Positions 9,501-16,498 of a stretch of 64,000 bases of DNA are shown piece after piece; the stretch's first letter is position 1, and each line of letters starts with the position of its first letter. The notes beneath the pieces were generated by a model. That model was given only the letters and a program-made list of their open reading frames with translations. It did no database searches and was not told the DNA's origin. The stretch covers positions 1 through 64,000 of the forward strand of contig NZ_STGL01000007.1 of the NCBI RefSeq assembly GCF_004919085.1. Reading direction: 5' to 3'. Origin of the DNA: Nocardioides sp. GY 10127. Its GTDB lineage: Bacteria > Actinomycetota > Actinomycetes > Propionibacteriales > Nocardioidaceae. A program made the position numbers and the translations under genes.

Positions 9501-11705
9501 GAGGCGGAACAGGACGGAAAACTTCCACAGCCTGGTCAGCGAGGCGAAGCTATCGACCAGCATGTCCATCGCCGTGGCTCGAGCCGTGATGGCACGGTCG
9601 AGCCCTTCGGCGCCGGCGTTCTTCATCCGCCACAGGCGGTTGAACTCGGCAGCGTCACGCTTCCACGCCTTGGAGAGCTTCCCCAGGGTGCCGAACTCGC
9701 GCTCCATCGCCTTGCGGGCCGTGTGGATGTCGAGCAGCGGGACCTTGTTCGCCAGCTGGGTCTCCAGCAGCGGGAGGTGGACCGGCATCCCGGACTCGTC
9801 CGGGATCTCGTCCACACGCCAGGTGCGGTCCTTGGCGGGCGCGCCCCAGGACGAGGTGGAGTCCTCGACCTTGGCCGCGTTCCGCGCACGCATGGTGTCG
9901 TTGAGGACGGCCTGGCGCTCGGGGGTCTGCTCCGTCGCGGCGTAGGCCCGGCCACGGATGGCGGAGGTACGGGCTGCGCGGGTGCGCGAGCCCTTCTCCA
10001 TCACCGCACGGATCAGGTCGGAGTCGATGATCGTGCCGGTCTTCTCGCCCGCCTTGGCGTTGAACTCCGCCGCCAGGCTCTGGAGGGAGTGGTGCTCCAC
10101 TTCCTCGATGAGCTTCATCTTCTCGGTCTCGTTCTGAGCCAGGAAGACGCGGTTGAGCATCGCTCGTCGGGTGTCGTCCGCCACGCTCGACAGGCGCATC
10201 ATCGAGTCGAGCTCAGTGCCTGCCCGGCCCCACTCATCAAGGTTCACCACGCCGGTGAAGTGGGCCTGGCGCAGCGCCTTGGAGACGGTGGCAGGAGCCT
10301 TTGTGTACACCTTCATCGGCACGCCGGCCGTCCGCATCACGACCAGCGGGACGTGAGCGGCCGACTTCTGGAAGACGGTGGAGGCAGAGGCGCCGTCCTT
10401 GGCCCGCCGAGCGGCCCAGGCGTCCACGGCGTCGTGCTTGGCCGCGAGCTTCTGGGCCAGCGACTGGTTGTTCTCGCGCCCGAGCGCACGCGCACCCACG
10501 CCGTGGTAGGCGGGGGCGTGGCGCAGGGTGGAGTCGGTGCCGGTCTGGAGGTCGATGCGACCGTTCCAGTCATCCACGAACTTCTGGACCGATCCCTCGT
10601 TGTCGAGGTTCTTGATCTGGTTCTCGAGGTGCTGGATGAATGCCGGGTTGCTCTTCAGCTCCGGGCGCAGGGTTGTGGTGGTGAGGTCGAGGACCGAGCC
10701 CTTGGAGTAGTTCTTCAGGGCGTCGGTGATCTCGGCGGGAGCGATCTTCTCGCTCTCCAGCCGAGCGATCTGGGAACGGTCGCCCATCGCCACGGCGAGC
10801 ACGCGGCGCTGGGTGTCGCGCACCAGGGCCGGGTCCTTCAGCTTCTGGGCGTCGGCCAGCAGGCCGGCGACCACCTGGGGGTTGGTGCCGTACCGGTTGA
10901 GCTCCGGGGTGGCTGCCAGGATCTCGGGGGCGGTCAGCGCCCGGGACTGGCTGTTGGCACCGTTGATGAAGCCGAGGTAGTTGTCGGTCCGCGACGTGAG
11001 GGTGGAGTCCCCGCCCGTCACGGCCTTCAGGAAGCCGGCCCGCTCGCCGGCCGTCAGCTCGCCGAAGCGGGCGGTGTTGACCGCCACGCCTCCGGCCTTG
11101 AGGGCCAGGCCCGTCGGGTCGAGCAGCAGGATGCCCGCGATGTTGGCGCCCCAGGAGATCCCGGCCGCCTGGCCGGGGTGCTCCTGCGAGGTGCGCTCGT
11201 CGTAGGCGTTGCCGTAGTCCAGCGGGTCGAACCCGTCTGCGTTGCTGTAGACGAGCATGTTCGCCAGGGACTGGCCGGCGTTCTGGTCGTCCGACTGCTT
11301 CCAGGCGGCGGCCCAGTCGTCGGGGCTCGCCCAGACGTGGCCCGCGATAGCCGCAGACGCAAGCAAGCCGTCCGCGCTGAACCGATCCAGGCCGGCGGTA
11401 GCCGCCTCCTGGTGCGTGCTCATCGTGGCGAGGGTGGAGATCGGGCGGTTCAGGCCCATGTCTAGGAGCCAGTTGGCGCCGTTGAGGGCGTCCACCGCGA
11501 GGCCCGTGGCGCGGGTGCTTTGGAGTGTCATGAGGCCGGCGGCATCGGCCGCACGGCTGGAGATGGCGTTGACGACAGACCCGAAGTCGTCGTCCTTGTC
11601 GTCGAACGGCATCTGGGCGAGGTCGAGGACCACGCCAGTGGGGGCAGCAAGAGTGCCGCCGAGGGCCTTGCTGGTGCGCTTGAGCGATTCCCAGAATGAA
11701 GTCAT
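6549..11705 (-). CDS. Giant phage-virion-like protein (1718 aa)
   Basis: At 1718 residues this is by far the largest gene of the element. The ATG at 11705 overlaps the excisionase stop (ATGA), and its own stop overlaps the replication GTG, so it sits in a translationally coupled chain. There is no signal peptide. Alternating helical and amphipathic segments run throughout. Hydrophobic patches lie near 185-215 and 720-760 (including LFRLGYPVRVLMDEEARIW), a long coiled coil at about 780-900, and a RFISPFFAAHQEALTRWW motif near 1165. The style matches very large internal-virion or ejection proteins of tailed phages, a resemblance I recall rather than one I searched. No polymerase, nuclease or protease motif is evident. 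A membrane-active or DNA-transfer role is inference. Confidence 0.7.
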   Translation of the reverse strand: MTSFWESLKRTSKALGGTLAAPTGVVLDLAQMPFDDKDDDFGSVVNAISSRAADAAGLMTLQSTRATGLAVDALNGANWLLDMGLNRPISTLATMSTHQEAATAGLDRFSADGLLASAAIAGHVWASPDDWAAAWKQSDDQNAGQSLANMLVYSNADGFDPLDYGNAYDERTSQEHPGQAAGISWGANIAGILLLDPTGLALKAGGVAVNTARFGELTAGERAGFLKAVTGGDSTLTSRTDNYLGFINGANSQSRALTAPEILAATPELNRYGTNPQVVAGLLADAQKLKDPALVRDTQRRVLAVAMGDRSQIARLESEKIAPAEITDALKNYSKGSVLDLTTTTLRPELKSNPAFIQHLENQIKNLDNEGSVQKFVDDWNGRIDLQTGTDSTLRHAPAYHGVGARALGRENNQSLAQKLAAKHDAVDAWAARRAKDGASASTVFQKSAAHVPLVVMRTAGVPMKVYTKAPATVSKALRQAHFTGVVNLDEWGRAGTELDSMMRLSSVADDTRRAMLNRVFLAQNETEKMKLIEEVEHHSLQSLAAEFNAKAGEKTGTIIDSDLIRAVMEKGSRTRAARTSAIRGRAYAATEQTPERQAVLNDTMRARNAAKVEDSTSSWGAPAKDRTWRVDEIPDESGMPVHLPLLETQLANKVPLLDIHTARKAMEREFGTLGKLSKAWKRDAAEFNRLWRMKNAGAEGLDRAITARATAMDMLVDSFASLTRLWKFSVLFRLGYPVRVLMDEEARIWARLGTAGFMGHVGRNTGEALGNLGYNAVGRRVEAERGLRRLQTEHSEIKAMLDDDLTEAWHARYADLTKLQRSVGGIRGQITKWRAAAEAGDAGAAAKADKAEQTLAQKEAHLAYLQENLGESPEQLTRRKAQIEEALMAGRKGLLEPKRHLGEQDITIDGQTLEGAYGGQYGALTRDAASSADTYEAQMRGVDDQSVKRMMTGAYRTIQPTEAGYLDAWADTLNYQVRNSPAAMFFLKGGSVEDFAAWVRSPEQAALRRRLPHFAADPEDWGHRIQSMLLDYVPNEGVRDALVKGRVSARQLNKLTAEGLRPAVHGMAAGDTLGSNQGVRLVGNALNNVMRYLSEVPTDQLSRHPYFVSMYRTHAQDVMDVRKAAGQTLFNQADLDDIARIARKRAMTDVRNTLFDLSAHSHAAHVMRFISPFFAAHQEALTRWWRLSSEDPSILRKIALAFDAPRYAGIVIDSETGEPVKPGSLPSVNHRILLQMPGKDITEDQSNWYINEAAFNLIMPQGPTNPGLGPIAQLPIDYFAKKYAEEPDIARLAAVFNPYPSQSTVDSLIPATMKRALAYGESDAAPGVVSDVLKTLDTTGIGLQEYNSALAQETQDMTVDFWVKNGREPTQAERNQILDDAANEASSRMFHRVLWNSLSPAPATPQSRYAVVQQGWYQIQEQARAEGKDFDWAYDRFKSKYGEAYLPLISSGAENPAGISTADSAWVEAIKTYKPVLQNVDPALTRAVIGGYAAEIEANDPEYAEYNQVARNWLRDEQVQTGSSDTYYSYADPRAAMEDAQVARGWSKYNALTSGLENAAEQMGLSSYEDSPPLVAVKRQAVAQLQAENDAWAADYGTVDSTKFDRYIADLTTMTQTPSLANDPTRTDIQMLGLYLAVRQQFVTYFEASLAAGNGGPDAASQAGVRAFYTELVDRMVRGDTQFQSYLYDGLLERDPLLLRSYPLVTAPISAAPDGSE

Positions 11706-11884
11706 GAGCCGGCCACCCGGTTCTGCTCCATCCAGCGCGCCACCTCGGTCAGCCGGTAGCGGTAGTGCTTTCCAATCCGGCATCGGGGGATGCCAAGTCG
11801 TGCCTGGTTGTCATAGATCCAGGCGCGTTCCTTGCCGAGGAACTCGGCAACTTCACGGATGTCCACGAACGGTTCAACGGGCAT
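11702..11884 (-). CDS. Excisionase-like helix-turn-helix protein
   Basis: A 60-residue MerR/HTH_17-type DNA-binding protein. VDIREVAEFLGKERAWIYD forms the helix-turn-helix, followed by a basic wing (PRCRIGKHYRYR) and EVARWMEQNR. Its size, family and place opposite the integrase fit an Xis (recombination directionality factor) that would also control the leftward operon. The start at 11884 is chosen because the family begins near this residue and an AGAGAGG lies upstream. The stop overlaps the giant gene start by four bases. Confidence 0.82.
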   Translation of the reverse strand: MPVEPFVDIREVAEFLGKERAWIYDNQARLGIPRCRIGKHYRYRLTEVARWMEQNRVAGS

Positions 11885-12010
11885 AGCCCTGACCTCTCTC
11901 GAAGCGTCAATGCGGTCCGGTTGGGCCGCGCAACTGTTTCTGTGAGACGCGTTCCTGTGTTGGCTTCGAGTGCTGCCTGTTCTGGCTCCAAAGCCCAAGC
12001 TAGCAGTGGC

Positions 12011-12039
12011 TCGTACTGTTGTCTACTGTTACAGTACGA
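12011..12039. promoter_or_regulatory. Palindromic operator between the divergent operons
   Basis: TCGTACTGT (12011-12019) and ACAGTACGA (12031-12039) are exact inverted repeats with an 11-base spacer. The half-site core TACTGT appears again directly at 12024-12029. The palindrome ends two bases before the ATG at 12042, so that start has no room for a ribosome site. TACAGT (12030-12035) could serve as a -10 for a leaderless transcript. A repressor bound here would block the rightward promoter and perhaps the leftward one. Confidence 0.7.
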
Positions 12040-12041
12040 AC

Positions 12042-12692
12042 ATGAATGGTGTGGCGGAGGCACTGAAGCCGAGCGGCCTGCTCTCGAGCGAGGAAAGCCC
12101 CGAGGTTGAGGCAGTGCTGATGGAGGGTGTCGAGCAATTCGGGGCCATCTGGTTCGGCCGACTGAACGCGTGGGAGGTGATCGGGGTGGAGGTGGAACCA
12201 AGGGCGAACTTGGCGACGCTTGATCAGCGGCGACTGGCGATGCTCAAGGAGAGGCTCGCGTACCTGGCTGACTGCCTCGCTCTCGGCCAGGTCGCCCCGC
12301 TCACGCAATCCACTTGGCGCTCGGTCCCACTTGCCGCGGCCAAGCAATACCGCTCTGACCGCCGGCTCATGTCCCTACTTGATCGGCCTAGCGGCCTGAC
12401 GATGGCTGAGCTGGAGTCAGGGCGCCTGACGCCGTCTCAGCGGACGCAATGGCACATGCTCCAGGACGCTTCCGACTACACGGCGGCTCGTGCCGTCGGA
12501 GTCGCGCCGCTCGAGTTGATCGCGGCCCGGCGGCAGATCGGCCAACCGGCCGCGATGCAAAGGGTCAACCGAGCCAGGAAGGCCGGGCTTCTGGCGGCCG
12601 AGAAGTCCGGAGGGCTGACAGCGGAAGCGCGCGCCCTCCGAGCGCACCTGATTGAGCTGGCGACCGGGAGACGGATTCTAGGAGAGGCGTAG
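12042..12692 (+). CDS. Regulator-like hypothetical protein before integrase
   Basis: This 216-residue, mostly helical protein directly precedes the integrase (two bases between stop and start) and begins right after the palindromic operator, with no ribosome site, so it is probably leaderless. Helical segments with basic ends near 165-200 (ELIAARRQIGQPAAMQRVN) could bind DNA. I do not recognise the family. Its position matches the master repressor of phage-inducible islands, so a regulator of the int/xis switch is a reasonable inference. In-frame starts further upstream (11970) are less likely because they would put the operator inside the gene. Confidence 0.65.
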   Translation: MNGVAEALKPSGLLSSEESPEVEAVLMEGVEQFGAIWFGRLNAWEVIGVEVEPRANLATLDQRRLAMLKERLAYLADCLALGQVAPLTQSTWRSVPLAAAKQYRSDRRLMSLLDRPSGLTMAELESGRLTPSQRTQWHMLQDASDYTAARAVGVAPLELIAARRQIGQPAAMQRVNRARKAGLLAAEKSGGLTAEARALRAHLIELATGRRILGEA

Positions 12693-12694
12693 AG

Positions 12695-13852
12695 ATGGCC
12701 AGTGCGACGAAGCGAGGTCCAGGAAAGTGGCTAGGTCGCTATCGGGGTCCTGACGGTCGAGAGCGAACGCGTACCTTCCAGACGAAGGGCGAGGCGACAG
12801 CCTGGGCTCAGCAGCAGGAGCTGCGGATGCGCAGCAACGACTGGACGGACCCGTCTCGTGGGCGCGTGACGTTGGATGACTTCGCGCCCCTTTGGTTCGA
12901 CTCCCTCAATGTGAAGCCGAAGACGCTGGCCGGGTATCGATCGCTGTACGACACCCATATCGGCCCGCGGTTTGGGAAGGTCCGGCTCGACCGGCTGGCT
13001 TACCCAGACATCAAGGGTTGGGTGTCTCGGCTCACCGTGGCGCCGGCCAAGGGGGCGGCGTCTGCGACACAACGCCGTGCGATGAGCGCTGGGCGCAAGA
13101 AGCAGGCCTATCAGGTTCTCTGCTCGATTCTGGACCTGGCCGTGGAGGACGGTCGGCTCAGCCGCAACCCAGCCAAGTCTGCCGCAGGCAGCACCAAGGG
13201 GATGGTTCCCAGGGCGCCCAAGAACCGTACGCACGTGTATCTGACGCACGCCCAGGTGCACGCCCTCGCGGGTCACATGGGTGACTCGCGGGTGCTCTTC
13301 CTGGTGCTCGCATACGGAGGGCTGCGGTGGAGCGAGGCCTCCGCCCTGCGCCTGCGGGACGTCGATCTCCTCCGGGCGCGGCTGCACGTGCGGCAGACGT
13401 TCTCCGAGATCGGCGGGAAGTTGACCGTCAGCACTCCAAAGAATCACGCCACCCGCAGCGTTCCGATCCCAGCATTCGTCGTGTCCGAGCTGGAGGCTCA
13501 GATGACGGGCAAGGGCCCAGACGACCTCATCTTCAGCGCGCCGAACGGCGGCCCGTGGAGCAACAGCAACTTCAGGGCCAGGCGATACGCCCCGGCTCTC
13601 AAGGCTGTCGGGCTCGAGGGCCTTCGGATTCACGACCTGAGGCACACGGCCGCCTCGCTGGCCGTGCAGTCGGGAGCCAATGTGAAGGCCGTCCAGAGGA
13701 TGTTGGGGCACTCGACGGCAGCGATGACGCTCGACGTGTACGCCGATCTGTTCGACGACGACCTGGACCAAGTCGCGGAGCGGCTGAACGTTGCCGCGCT
13801 CCAGGCCCTTGCTGTGGGTGGTGTCGCCGTCTCGCGTTTCCCGGGCTCCTAG
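12695..13852 (+). CDS. Tyrosine recombinase (integrase)
   Basis: The 385-residue integrase has an N-terminal arm-binding beta domain (about 1-50), a SAM-like core-binding domain (about 58-160) and a C-terminal catalytic domain. Catalytic residues are visible: R211 (GGLRWSEA), a beta-hairpin Lys at 249, H313/R316 (HDLRH), H339 (LGHS) and the nucleophile Y349 (DVYADLF). It is the obvious enzyme for recombination at the 43-base tRNA-Arg core. Unusually, it is 2.6 kb from the nearer att site, with cargo in between. It is co-transcribed with the regulator-like gene upstream. Confidence 0.95.
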   Translation: MASATKRGPGKWLGRYRGPDGRERTRTFQTKGEATAWAQQQELRMRSNDWTDPSRGRVTLDDFAPLWFDSLNVKPKTLAGYRSLYDTHIGPRFGKVRLDRLAYPDIKGWVSRLTVAPAKGAASATQRRAMSAGRKKQAYQVLCSILDLAVEDGRLSRNPAKSAAGSTKGMVPRAPKNRTHVYLTHAQVHALAGHMGDSRVLFLVLAYGGLRWSEASALRLRDVDLLRARLHVRQTFSEIGGKLTVSTPKNHATRSVPIPAFVVSELEAQMTGKGPDDLIFSAPNGGPWSNSNFRARRYAPALKAVGLEGLRIHDLRHTAASLAVQSGANVKAVQRMLGHSTAAMTLDVYADLFDDDLDQVAERLNVAALQALAVGGVAVSRFPGS

Positions 13853-13897
13853 GCCCGGCGCCTGGTGCCCTGTCAGGGGCTTGGGGGGCCGCTCCCG

Positions 13898-13937
13898 GCC
13901 GGCGGGCGGCGCCGGCGGACAGGTGTTGCCCGCCGGC
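13898..13937. terminator. Hairpin between convergent integrase and small membrane gene
   Basis: A perfect 10-base-pair GC stem (13898-13907 with 13928-13937) with a 20-base loop lies in the gap between two convergent genes and could stop both transcripts. Confidence 0.5.
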
Positions 13938-13954
13938 TCCGGCCGAGGAGGGCG

Positions 13955-14155
13955 TCACTCAGACGGACAGTCGGTGTTGGAGCCCGGCTCGTCGTTCGTG
14001 GCGATGCACTCCTGCTTCTTGACGGGGGCCTGGAAGTCTTCCGCGGTCTGAGGAGCGTCGTGGAAGAAGAAGGCGAAGCATCCGATCATGACGAGGATGC
14101 CGGCGACGGAGACGGCTCTGGGCGTGGTGATACGAAGGTGGGGCAGGGTGGGCAT
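13955..14155 (-). CDS. Small single-pass membrane protein
   Basis: A 66-residue product with one hydrophobic helix (about residues 14-32) and a short acidic, Cys-containing tail (ECIATND, NTDCPSE) that is probably extracytoplasmic. The ATG at 14155 is chosen over upstream in-frame starts because a GAAAGG ribosome site lies just before it. The two tail cysteines could form a disulfide. Function unknown. Confidence 0.55.
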   Translation of the reverse strand: MPTLPHLRITTPRAVSVAGILVMIGCFAFFFHDAPQTAEDFQAPVKKQECIATNDEPGSNTDCPSE

Positions 14156-14795
14156 GGTGGGACCTTTCGGGGTGGTCGGCCAGGGATGGATGGCCGGGTC
14201 TCGCGGCGACACTCTCGAGGTGCCGCTCACGTGTGGACGGTGCCCGAGCTCCGTGTTGGGCCTCCCCGGTTGCACTATGGCGCGGGTCACGCTTGGGCGC
14301 AGAGTCCCGGTGGGTCGCGTCGACTATCCCCATCACCACTTGTGATACCGGGGTGTCACACGGCGGGCTTGTCGGCGAGGCGCTTCGGCCGCTTGGCCGG
14401 ATGAGCAGCGTGCTGCCGGAATCTGTCGCCCATTCCCTGGCCGTAGGGATGGGGTATCAGAGGCACCACCTCTCGAAACTGGGGGCTCGCTAGACCCGGC
14501 GAGCCGAGCGGCGAACGGCTCACCATCGGCGGTCAGGTACTCGCTGGGCATCCCCTCGGCCGCAGGCTACGGACGCGCTCGGAACATGTGCCCCGCGCTC
14601 CCGGTCGAATCGTCCGCGAAACCTCGTTAGGGCCGCGTGACTGAGCTTGCGGACGTTGCGCTTGTCTCCGAGTGGCACGTTGTTCGTGGATCTAACAAGT
14701 AGGCAGGGGACCTGGACCTTGGTCGACGCCCCACTATTTCGCCGCCAGTCCTTCGCTACCAGCGCGCCGGCCGCGTGCGAGGCTCCCGCGCATCT
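14156..14795. other. Non-coding or decayed stretch in the element
   Basis: These 640 bases hold no gene I can support on either strand. Reading frames present are short and lack ribosome sites, and composition is mixed. No tRNA, clear terminator or repeat was seen. It may carry promoters for the leftward small membrane gene, or be the remains of lost cargo. Confidence 0.4.
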
Positions 14796-15143
14796 CTAGT
14801 CCCCATAGCGATTCGGGAAGTCGTTCTCGCATCCGACTTGGAGGACGCCGTCCCGGAAGGCGGTCGCGGTGGTCGGGTCGTTCGCAAGCGACACCATGAG
14901 GTCGATCTTGTTCTGCCACTCGGGGTCCGTGGCCGCGCTGTTCTCCAAGGCGGTCAGGGCGTCACCAACGGCCGGAACGCTGAGAATGCCGTCGGCGCCC
15001 GTGACCCCGGCAACCTGATTAGTCGGGTCGTGTACGGCGTCGCAGAAGGCAGCCAGCTCACTCACTCCAGGTTCGTCGCTGCCGCCGCAGCTGACGACCC
15101 AGGGAACCAGGGCGAGCAGCAGCAGAGGCGGGACGCGCGTCAT
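14796..15143 (-). CDS. Small lipoprotein
   Basis: A 115-residue protein with a lipoprotein signal: MTR, a hydrophobic stretch, then the lipobox VVSC with Cys19 followed by GG. The mature part has one more Cys pair (about 38 and 105) and a helical body, and I recognise no domain. The ATG at 15143 is set by the signal peptide; an in-frame ATG three codons upstream is possible. Surface lipoproteins on mobile elements sometimes act in exclusion of related elements, but nothing here proves that. Confidence 0.65.
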   Translation of the reverse strand: MTRVPPLLLLALVPWVVSCGGSDEPGVSELAAFCDAVHDPTNQVAGVTGADGILSVPAVGDALTALENSAATDPEWQNKIDLMVSLANDPTTATAFRDGVLQVGCENDFPNRYGD

Positions 15144-15219
15144 GTGGGAGATGACATCAGAGGCTGGCCCCTCGGGGGGGCCGATGTTGCGGCGGTGCCA
15201 GGAAGTTCCGACGGATGGG

Positions 15220-15780
15220 CTAATCCCGCGAAGGGCCCATCCACGCGTGTTCCGGTAGGAGCCCTCCCACGTCCAAGCGAAGGCCCCGGGCCTGCACCAT
15301 GGCCAGGGACAACGAGAACCGGGCCTCATCGCTGACGCCTCGGGCCACGCCGAGGGGCCGGGTCTCCTCCCGTGTGAGCGTCAAGTTCGTCCCGTACAGT
15401 CCGTTCAGTCGCCACACTTCGACTGGGTGCGGCTGCGTCACGTTGAAGACGCACAGCATCTGCCACCGGTCTCCAAGTGCCGCGGCGGTCCGCATCTCGC
15501 GGTCGACAAAGGTGACGTCGCCATAGCCGCCACGGGACTTGACCTCAGCGGCGACTCGTAGGTCGCCGCGGCTGGCAAGAAGGTCGGCGGAGACGGCCCC
15601 GGAATGTGTGCCCCCGGAAACTGACGCCACCAGGTTGAAGAGAGCGGGCGAACCGCCCGGGGAAATGTCCTCGACCGAGTCGAACTCCCGACGGAGGATC
15701 GCCATGGCCACCAGCATTCCCCGCTGCTCGGCCTCGAGGTATCTCGCCTTCACCGCGCCATCCTCCTTGCGTTCGCTCAT
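15220..15780 (-). CDS. DUF3883/PD-(D/E)XK-like protein
   Basis: The 186-residue protein has a central block that fits the restriction-nuclease-like fold of DUF3883 (NO VEIN C-terminal) proteins: DLRVAAEVKSRGGYGDVTFV with the E-x-K pair at about 91-93. An alpha helix (REMRTAAALGD) and a strand (QMLCVFNVTQ) follow. DUF3883 domains are often part of restriction or defence proteins, usually fused to larger enzymes; here the domain stands alone. An acidic residue upstream (about 82) could complete the site. Divergent from the collagen-like gene, with an inverted repeat between them. The family call is by pattern and modest in certainty. Confidence 0.6.
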   Translation of the reverse strand: MSERKEDGAVKARYLEAEQRGMLVAMAILRREFDSVEDISPGGSPALFNLVASVSGGTHSGAVSADLLASRGDLRVAAEVKSRGGYGDVTFVDREMRTAAALGDRWQMLCVFNVTQPHPVEVWRLNGLYGTNLTLTREETRPLGVARGVSDEARFSLSLAMVQARGLRLDVGGLLPEHAWMGPSRD

Positions 15781-15863
15781 GCTCGCGGACAGCCTCACGG
15801 CGCCGAGGCCCAAGGCACAAGGGGAGGGTGCCCCGTCGTGAAATCGGGCAGGGGCAACAACCA

Positions 15864-15899
15864 AGCCCCTGTCTAAACGTGCTCCTCCCAGACAGGGCT
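15864..15899. promoter_or_regulatory. Inverted repeat in divergent promoter region
   Basis: CCCTGTCT (15867-15874) and AGACAGGG (15890-15897) are exact inverted repeats, extended on both sides with a one-base bulge. They sit midway between the divergent starts at 15780 and 15919, where an operator for both genes would be expected. A hairpin in a leader is the alternative. Confidence 0.45.
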
Positions 15900-15918
15900 G
15901 GACTGACAGTCTGAGACC

Positions 15919-16368
15919 GTGCAGAAGTCGAGTGCCGGCATGGTCGCTGCCGTGGCCGCGACAGCTCTTGTCGCAGGCCTCGCCGGAGGGGCCGGTGGTG
16001 CGTTCCTGCTGCGAGGTCAACTGCGAGGCGAGCAGGGAGAAAGGGGAGCCGCTGGAGTGCCAGGTCCAGCGGGGAGCGCGGGGCCGGCAGGGGCGCCAGG
16101 GGCTCCCGGGGCGCCCGGGGCGCCCGGGGCGCCCGGCAAGCTCTCACCCCAGCAAGCCGAAACCCTGGACGGGCTCGTCGCTCAGGTGGAGGCCTTGAGT
16201 GCGCTCGAGCCCAGTTCGAGTACCCCGGCGGGCACGTACGTCCTCGTTGCATCCGTCGACGGTGATCCCAACTTCGGCTGTCCAGACGGTGCGCACTTCG
16301 TCGGGTTCACTTCCCTGCCCACGCGGAGTGGCATCGCCTACAGCGCGACTCTCTGCCTGACGAAGTAG
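15919..16368 (+). CDS. Collagen-like membrane protein
   Basis: The 149-residue protein begins with a hydrophobic, Ala/Gly-rich helix (about 7-32) that could be a signal anchor. Twelve uninterrupted Gly-X-Y triplets follow (37-72), ending in repeated GAP units. A C-terminal domain of about 75 residues carries two Cys (about 117 and 146). Gly-X-Y runs in bacteria form collagen-like triple helices in surface or phage tail-fibre proteins, and the short C-terminal domain may be the trimerising head. The start is GTG 15919 or ATG 15940. It is the last cargo gene before the tRNA att site. Confidence 0.75.
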   Translation: MQKSSAGMVAAVAATALVAGLAGGAGGAFLLRGQLRGEQGERGAAGVPGPAGSAGPAGAPGAPGAPGAPGAPGKLSPQQAETLDGLVAQVEALSALEPSSSTPAGTYVLVASVDGDPNFGCPDGAHFVGFTSLPTRSGIAYSATLCLTK

Positions 16369-16417
16369 GGCTGCGTCTTCGTGCGCGCACCACGAAAATT
16401 CTGTGCGTGCGGATTCT

Positions 16418-16491
16418 CTGCGGACTGGACGCACCGGCCGGCGCGGATGGGCGCAGCTCCGCGGGCCAGGGCGAGTGCCTGACCTGCGGAG
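16418..16491 (+). repeat. Candidate integrase arm-type sites, right end
   Basis: CTGCGGACTGG occurs at 16418-16428 and a partial copy (CTGCGGAG) at 16484-16491, just inside the right att core and in the same orientation as the left-end copies. The pairing of these motifs at both ends supports integrase or excisionase binding sites. Confidence 0.5.
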
Positions 16492-16498
16492 ACTTCGA

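Noticed and set aside
7530..11465. A 1311-codon open frame on the plus strand inside the giant gene
   Set aside because: It is an antisense shadow created by high GC at third positions; its translation is low-complexity (Gly/Val/His/Arg), and the minus-strand frame has coupled starts and stops.
14333..14551. A 72-codon minus-strand frame in the orphan stretch
   Set aside because: No ribosome site, and the translation turns into Arg/Pro-rich low complexity after about 20 residues.
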